Assembly: GCA_050633525.1 (NCBI GenBank)
Contig: JBOEGR010000045.1
Coordinates: 1-64,000, forward strand
DNA length: 64,000 nt
Reading direction: 5' to 3'
From: CANLBN01 sp050633525
GTDB taxonomy: Bacteria; Pseudomonadota; Gammaproteobacteria; Pseudomonadales; Cellvibrionaceae
The position numbers and the translations under genes are program-made. Positions 60,299-64,000 of the stretch are shown in pieces. The first letter of the stretch is position 1, and every line of letters begins with the position of its first letter. A model generated the notes under the pieces. The model had not been told where the DNA came from and made no database searches. It was given only the letters and a program-made list of their open reading frames with translations.

Positions 60299-63200
60299 AT
60301 GATTCCAGCGATTAAAAAAACCTCTGAAACTCAAGAGCTCTACACTGAATTTTTAAAAGAATTGAAGCGACTTGGATTTGAAGGCGAACTTTGCCCTGAT
60401 TACGCGAATAGAACGGTACTTGCCACAGATAACTCTATCTACCAAGTCATACCTCAAGGCGTCATTTACCCCAAACACCTGCAAGACTTACTAACATTAA
60501 CCAAATTGAGTAGTGAAGAAGACTACTGCAATATCGTACTAAGTCCTCGAGGTGGGGGCACAGGAACGAACGGTCAGTCACTTAGCGATGGTCTAGTCGT
60601 TGATACCTCTAAGCATATGAATCATATTCTAGAGATTAACGTTAAAGAGCGCTGGGCTCGAGTACAGTGTGGCGTAGTAAAAGACCAACTCAATGCAGCA
60701 ATAAAAAAACATGATTTATTTTTCGCTCCTGAGCTGTCTACCAGTAATCGAGCAACCATTGGTGGAATGATTAACACGGATGCATCCGGCCAAGGTTCTT
60801 GTGCTTATGGTAAGACAAGAGACCATGTATTAGAACTGAATACCGTTTTGATGGATGGTAGCTTGCTAGAGTCAAAACCTATTACCAACAGCGTGTTAAC
60901 AAAAGTAAAAAAACAACAAGACCTTAGTGGCGAGATTTACCGTACCGTAGACAAAATTCAGAAAGACAACAAAAAAGAGATCGAAAAGACCTTCCCAAAA
61001 CTGAATCGCTGCTTAACCGGTTATGACCTAGCACATATTCGAACAAAAGAAGGGAAGTTTGATCTCAATAGCATACTCTGTGGCAGTGAAGGAACATTGG
61101 GGTTTATTGCAGAAGCAAAGCTGAATTTATTACCGATCCCAAAATACACCGCCTTAGTCAACATACGCTACGATGATTTTGACGCCTCGCTACGCGATGC
61201 CAAAACAATTATGGAAGCGGGCCCTACATCTATCGAAACTATTGACTCTCGCGTCTTAAATTTAGCTAAAGAAGATTTAGTATGGAATAGTGTCGCCGAA
61301 TTTTTTCCTGAAGATGAAGGCAAAGAATTAGCCGGTATCAATTTAGTCGAATACACAGCCGATACAAAAGATGATTTAAAAATAAAAATGAAACCCTTGA
61401 TGGATCAGCTCATCCATGCTGATCACAATATCAGTTATGGCTTTAGTATTGCTTGGGATGATGACGTTAAAAAAATCTGGGGGATGCGTAAGAAAGCGGT
61501 CGGCCTACTAGGCAATACTCAAGGCGAAGCACGCCCCGTTGCATTTGTTGAAGATACCGCTGTTCCTCCTGAAAACTTAGCCGACTTTATTAAAGAATTT
61601 AGGGCGCTCTTGGATTCTTACAAACTCGAATACGGTATGTTTGGTCATGTCGATGCGGGAGTCCTACATGTACGCCCTATCCTCGACATGAAGCAACCAA
61701 GAGATGAAAGGCTGGTTAGAAAAATCAGCGACCAAGTCGTAGAACTAACACATAAATACGGCGGCTTACTGTGGGGGGAGCACGGAAAAGGCGTGCGTTC
61801 AGAATATGCACCTAAATTTTTTGGGGTTCTCTATCCCCTACTGCAACAGATTAAACGTACTTTTGACCCTCACTATCAACTCAATCCAGGCAAAATTGCA
61901 ACAACCAATGCCAATATTCCTCTGCTTAAAATAGATCAAGTGCCAACACGTGGTCAGCACGACAAAATGATCTCAGATGAAAGTTGGGGAGCCTATAAAG
62001 AAGGTATGTTCTGTAATGGCAATGGCGCATGCCACAACTGGGACCCAAACGACGCCATGTGCCCGTCTTGGAAGGCAACACGAAAACGTACTCATACACC
62101 CAAAGGACGAGCATCACTGATTCGAGAGTGGTTACTGCAACTGAACCAACATCATACCGATGCTGTTTCTGAAACAGAAAAGCTACATAAGAAATCGGTC
62201 ATTGGTCACTTTTTTAGCCTGCCTAAAAAAATGCTTAATAGTTTGGGAAAGGCTAATGGTAGTTATGATTTCTCCCATGAAATACATGACTCCATGATGG
62301 AATGCCTTGCCTGTAAATCTTGCACAGGCACCTGCCCCATTAAAGTAGACGTACCTGAATTCCGCTCTAAATTCTTAGAGCTGTATTACGGTCGCTATCT
62401 ACGCCCACTAAAAGACCGGTTTGTTGGTTCATTAGAAACCATGCTGCCCATCGCTGCACAAGTACCGGGGATATATAACTTTTTCATGGGTGCCAAACCG
62501 GTTAAAGCACTACTAGAAAAAACCATTGGTTTAAGCGATAGCCCTTTGTTGAGTCTTATACACCTCGATCATGAACTCAACAAACGCAAAATATCCTATG
62601 CATCCGCACAAACATTAAATGAACTTAGCGAAATAGACAAGCAACGCTCCGTCATTATCGTGCAAGATGCTTTTACTCGTTTTTTTGAAACAGAGCTTAT
62701 TCTCGACACCATCGATTTATTAATCAAACTCGATTTTATTCCATGGGTCGCACCGTTTTCTAAAAACGGCAAACCATTACACGTACATGGCTTTAGAAAA
62801 AAGTTTAATCGTATTGCAGAAAAAACAAGTCAACAACTCAACCAACTGTCTGAAAGCGGTATTCCATTAATAGGGCTAGAGCCATCGATGACCTTAGCCT
62901 ATAGAGGCGAATACGAAAAAGCGCTAGGCTCAAACGCCCCTAATGTACAGTTAATTCAAGAATGGCTAGCCAAACAAGACTTACCAGAAATATTTAAAGG
63001 TCAAGAAAAACATTTTAGTCTGTTAGCTCACTGCACCGAAAAGACTAATGCCAGTACAGCCATCAGTGACTGGCAAATGCTCTACGAAAAATTGGGGGCA
63101 AAACTTAATAATGTCAATGTCGGCTGTTGCGGCATGGCAGGTACCTTTGGGCACGAAACCAATAATTTAGAGACATCAAAACAACTATACAGTCTCTCTT

Positions 63201-63331
63201 GGGAAAAAGTTATCAATGACCCAGAGCTAGATGGCAAGCTCGTTGCTTCGGGTTTTTCTTGCCGCAGTCAGATTAAGCGCATTGATGGCAAACGTATTCC
63301 GAACCCCATCCAAGCTTTATTGCAGGAATAA
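60299..63331 (+). CDS. ydiJ: FAD/Fe-S oxidoreductase YdiJ (D-2-hydroxyglutarate dehydrogenase type)
   Basis: This is a 1010-residue fused flavoprotein. Order: FAD-binding_4 domain (SPRGGGTGTNGQSLSDG about 80-100, AELST-like NRATIGGMINTDASGQGSCAYGKT), FAD-oxidase C domain (about 280-540; YGMFGHVDAGVLHVRP, GEHGKGVRSEY), Fe-S binding region with CLACKSCTGTCP (about 669-680) and a CCG-type end (NVGCCGMAGTFGHE, SCRSQIKR). This matches YdiJ-type D-2-hydroxyglutarate dehydrogenases. The ATG at 60299 has AAATGACC before it. Respiratory chain donor use is likely; D-2-hydroxy acid identity is inferred from family. Confidence 0.92.
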   Translation: MIPAIKKTSETQELYTEFLKELKRLGFEGELCPDYANRTVLATDNSIYQVIPQGVIYPKHLQDLLTLTKLSSEEDYCNIVLSPRGGGTGTNGQSLSDGLVVDTSKHMNHILEINVKERWARVQCGVVKDQLNAAIKKHDLFFAPELSTSNRATIGGMINTDASGQGSCAYGKTRDHVLELNTVLMDGSLLESKPITNSVLTKVKKQQDLSGEIYRTVDKIQKDNKKEIEKTFPKLNRCLTGYDLAHIRTKEGKFDLNSILCGSEGTLGFIAEAKLNLLPIPKYTALVNIRYDDFDASLRDAKTIMEAGPTSIETIDSRVLNLAKEDLVWNSVAEFFPEDEGKELAGINLVEYTADTKDDLKIKMKPLMDQLIHADHNISYGFSIAWDDDVKKIWGMRKKAVGLLGNTQGEARPVAFVEDTAVPPENLADFIKEFRALLDSYKLEYGMFGHVDAGVLHVRPILDMKQPRDERLVRKISDQVVELTHKYGGLLWGEHGKGVRSEYAPKFFGVLYPLLQQIKRTFDPHYQLNPGKIATTNANIPLLKIDQVPTRGQHDKMISDESWGAYKEGMFCNGNGACHNWDPNDAMCPSWKATRKRTHTPKGRASLIREWLLQLNQHHTDAVSETEKLHKKSVIGHFFSLPKKMLNSLGKANGSYDFSHEIHDSMMECLACKSCTGTCPIKVDVPEFRSKFLELYYGRYLRPLKDRFVGSLETMLPIAAQVPGIYNFFMGAKPVKALLEKTIGLSDSPLLSLIHLDHELNKRKISYASAQTLNELSEIDKQRSVIIVQDAFTRFFETELILDTIDLLIKLDFIPWVAPFSKNGKPLHVHGFRKKFNRIAEKTSQQLNQLSESGIPLIGLEPSMTLAYRGEYEKALGSNAPNVQLIQEWLAKQDLPEIFKGQEKHFSLLAHCTEKTNASTAISDWQMLYEKLGAKLNNVNVGCCGMAGTFGHETNNLETSKQLYSLSWEKVINDPELDGKLVASGFSCRSQIKRIDGKRIPNPIQALLQE

Positions 63332-63382
63332 AAACGGCCATTGTACTTATTTTAAAAAAGGAACGATTAAAAGGAAGAAAAA

Positions 63383-64000
63383 ATGAAAAGAATAAAATTA
63401 GCACTAGCGTTGGTCACCGTACTGTTTCATCAAATGGCTTTTAGCCAAGCCGATTACAGTACATTTAGCCCACTAGAACATGTTGCAGCAAACCTTCTTA
63501 TTATTAGCGGCTCTTCAGATCATACTAAAACAGGGGCCAAAATACTTTACGCAAAAATTGACCCAAATCAAGTAGAACTCTTCGACTTGGCTGCTCTAAA
63601 GCTCACTCGACTGGGCACGACTTACCCTGATACGACTGCATGGCTGCTTAAGGCAATGGCCAGGGTTCCAACACAGCGTTATCTGGCTTTCCTAAGCAAC
63701 CTACAAAAAGAATTTCGCCTAAAAAGTGACAACCAAGAACATGATGACAGCGAAATCAGTGAAGCTCGCAACTACAAAAACAGGCACGTCCTAAAAAACA
63801 TTAGAAAAGCGATTTCTAAAATAAAGAAACATAGTACTACTGAGAATATTTTCTCTATCGACCGTATAGATTTCGAACAAACTTATGACACTATATTAGC
63901 CACCAATAGTAATCAAACAAAAAGGGATAGAAATATAGACAGCCCTGATATAGGACAAAACCTGTCACAACTATATAGTGCAATGGGGCCACCCAACTCT
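63383..64000 (+). CDS. Exported protein, cut by window end
   Basis: This reading frame is open to the last base, so the protein is partial (206 codons). The ATG at 63383 follows AAAAGGAAGAAAAA, and the first 22 residues form a signal peptide (MKRIKLALALVTVLFHQ, MAFSQA). The mature part is helical and charged (KILYAKIDPNQVELFDLAALKL, VPTQRYLAFLSNLQKEFRLK). I do not recognise it. It lies 52 bases after ydiJ and could be co-transcribed. Confidence 0.7.
   Translation, partial: MKRIKLALALVTVLFHQMAFSQADYSTFSPLEHVAANLLIISGSSDHTKTGAKILYAKIDPNQVELFDLAALKLTRLGTTYPDTTAWLLKAMARVPTQRYLAFLSNLQKEFRLKSDNQEHDDSEISEARNYKNRHVLKNIRKAISKIKKHSTTENIFSIDRIDFEQTYDTILATNSNQTKRDRNIDSPDIGQNLSQLYSAMGPPNS

Overview
The window is AT-rich DNA from a gammaproteobacterium. 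A class III polyhydroxyalkanoate (PHA) synthase cluster, a CrbS/CrbR-type acetate-responsive two-component pair next to a sodium:solute symporter, a Tup tungstate/molybdate transporter and marine-type housekeeping genes suggest a marine lineage, perhaps near Cellvibrionales/Spongiibacteraceae. That placement is a guess from gene content.

Positions 1 to about 23,900 are the right part of an integrative and conjugative element (ICE) of the PFGI-1/SXT-TOL type. Its left end lies outside the window. From left to right it holds a metal-resistance cargo (CzcC-like outer membrane protein, two small periplasmic proteins, a MerR regulator and a divergent short cation-diffusion transporter) and a conjugation block on the minus strand (PilL, a coiled-coil lipoprotein, TIGR03759, a lytic transglycosylase, TIGR03765, TraD, TIGR03747). 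A second tyrosine recombinase and a 1.2-kb non-coding stretch follow. Next comes a probable defence island: a helicase-phospholipase-D fusion resembling type II Mokosh, a GIY-YIG protein and a small nuclease-like protein. The last part has a DUF3560 gene preceded by nested inverted repeats, an AlpA-like regulator and the integrase. The right end is marked by an orphan 3' half of a tRNA with a CAT anticodon (attR) at 23,848-23,897.

Positions 23,900 to 30,480 begin the chromosome: a DUF2244 protein, two paralogous exported proteins with discoidin-like domains and an SGNH-hydrolase-like C-terminus, and a response regulator with a degenerate GGDEF domain. Positions 30,600 to 38,730 form a PHA cluster: phasin, phaR, second phasin, DUF6489, phaE, phaC, a long CoA-transferase, an alpha/beta hydrolase and a patatin. 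A candidate PhaR operator overlaps the phasin promoter and part of it recurs at 39,060. An acetolactate-synthase-like enzyme and a glutamate-receptor-like ion channel follow.

Positions 42,330 to 49,940 are a tungsten/molybdenum cofactor region (tupB, tupC, tupA, moaB, moeA, DUF1244, MOSC). It is interrupted by what looks like a pesticin-type muramidase followed by two paralogous exported proteins, a candidate effector and immunity set; this is the most interesting unexplained system here. Then come mscL, an orphan secretin-N protein, crbR and crbS, a DUF4212/symporter pair, tpx, the large oxidoreductase YdiJ and a gene cut by the window end.

Two places contain N bases: 5446-5447 inside traD, where removing the Ns restores the reading frame, and an 80-N gap at 28198-28277 inside a repetitive linker.
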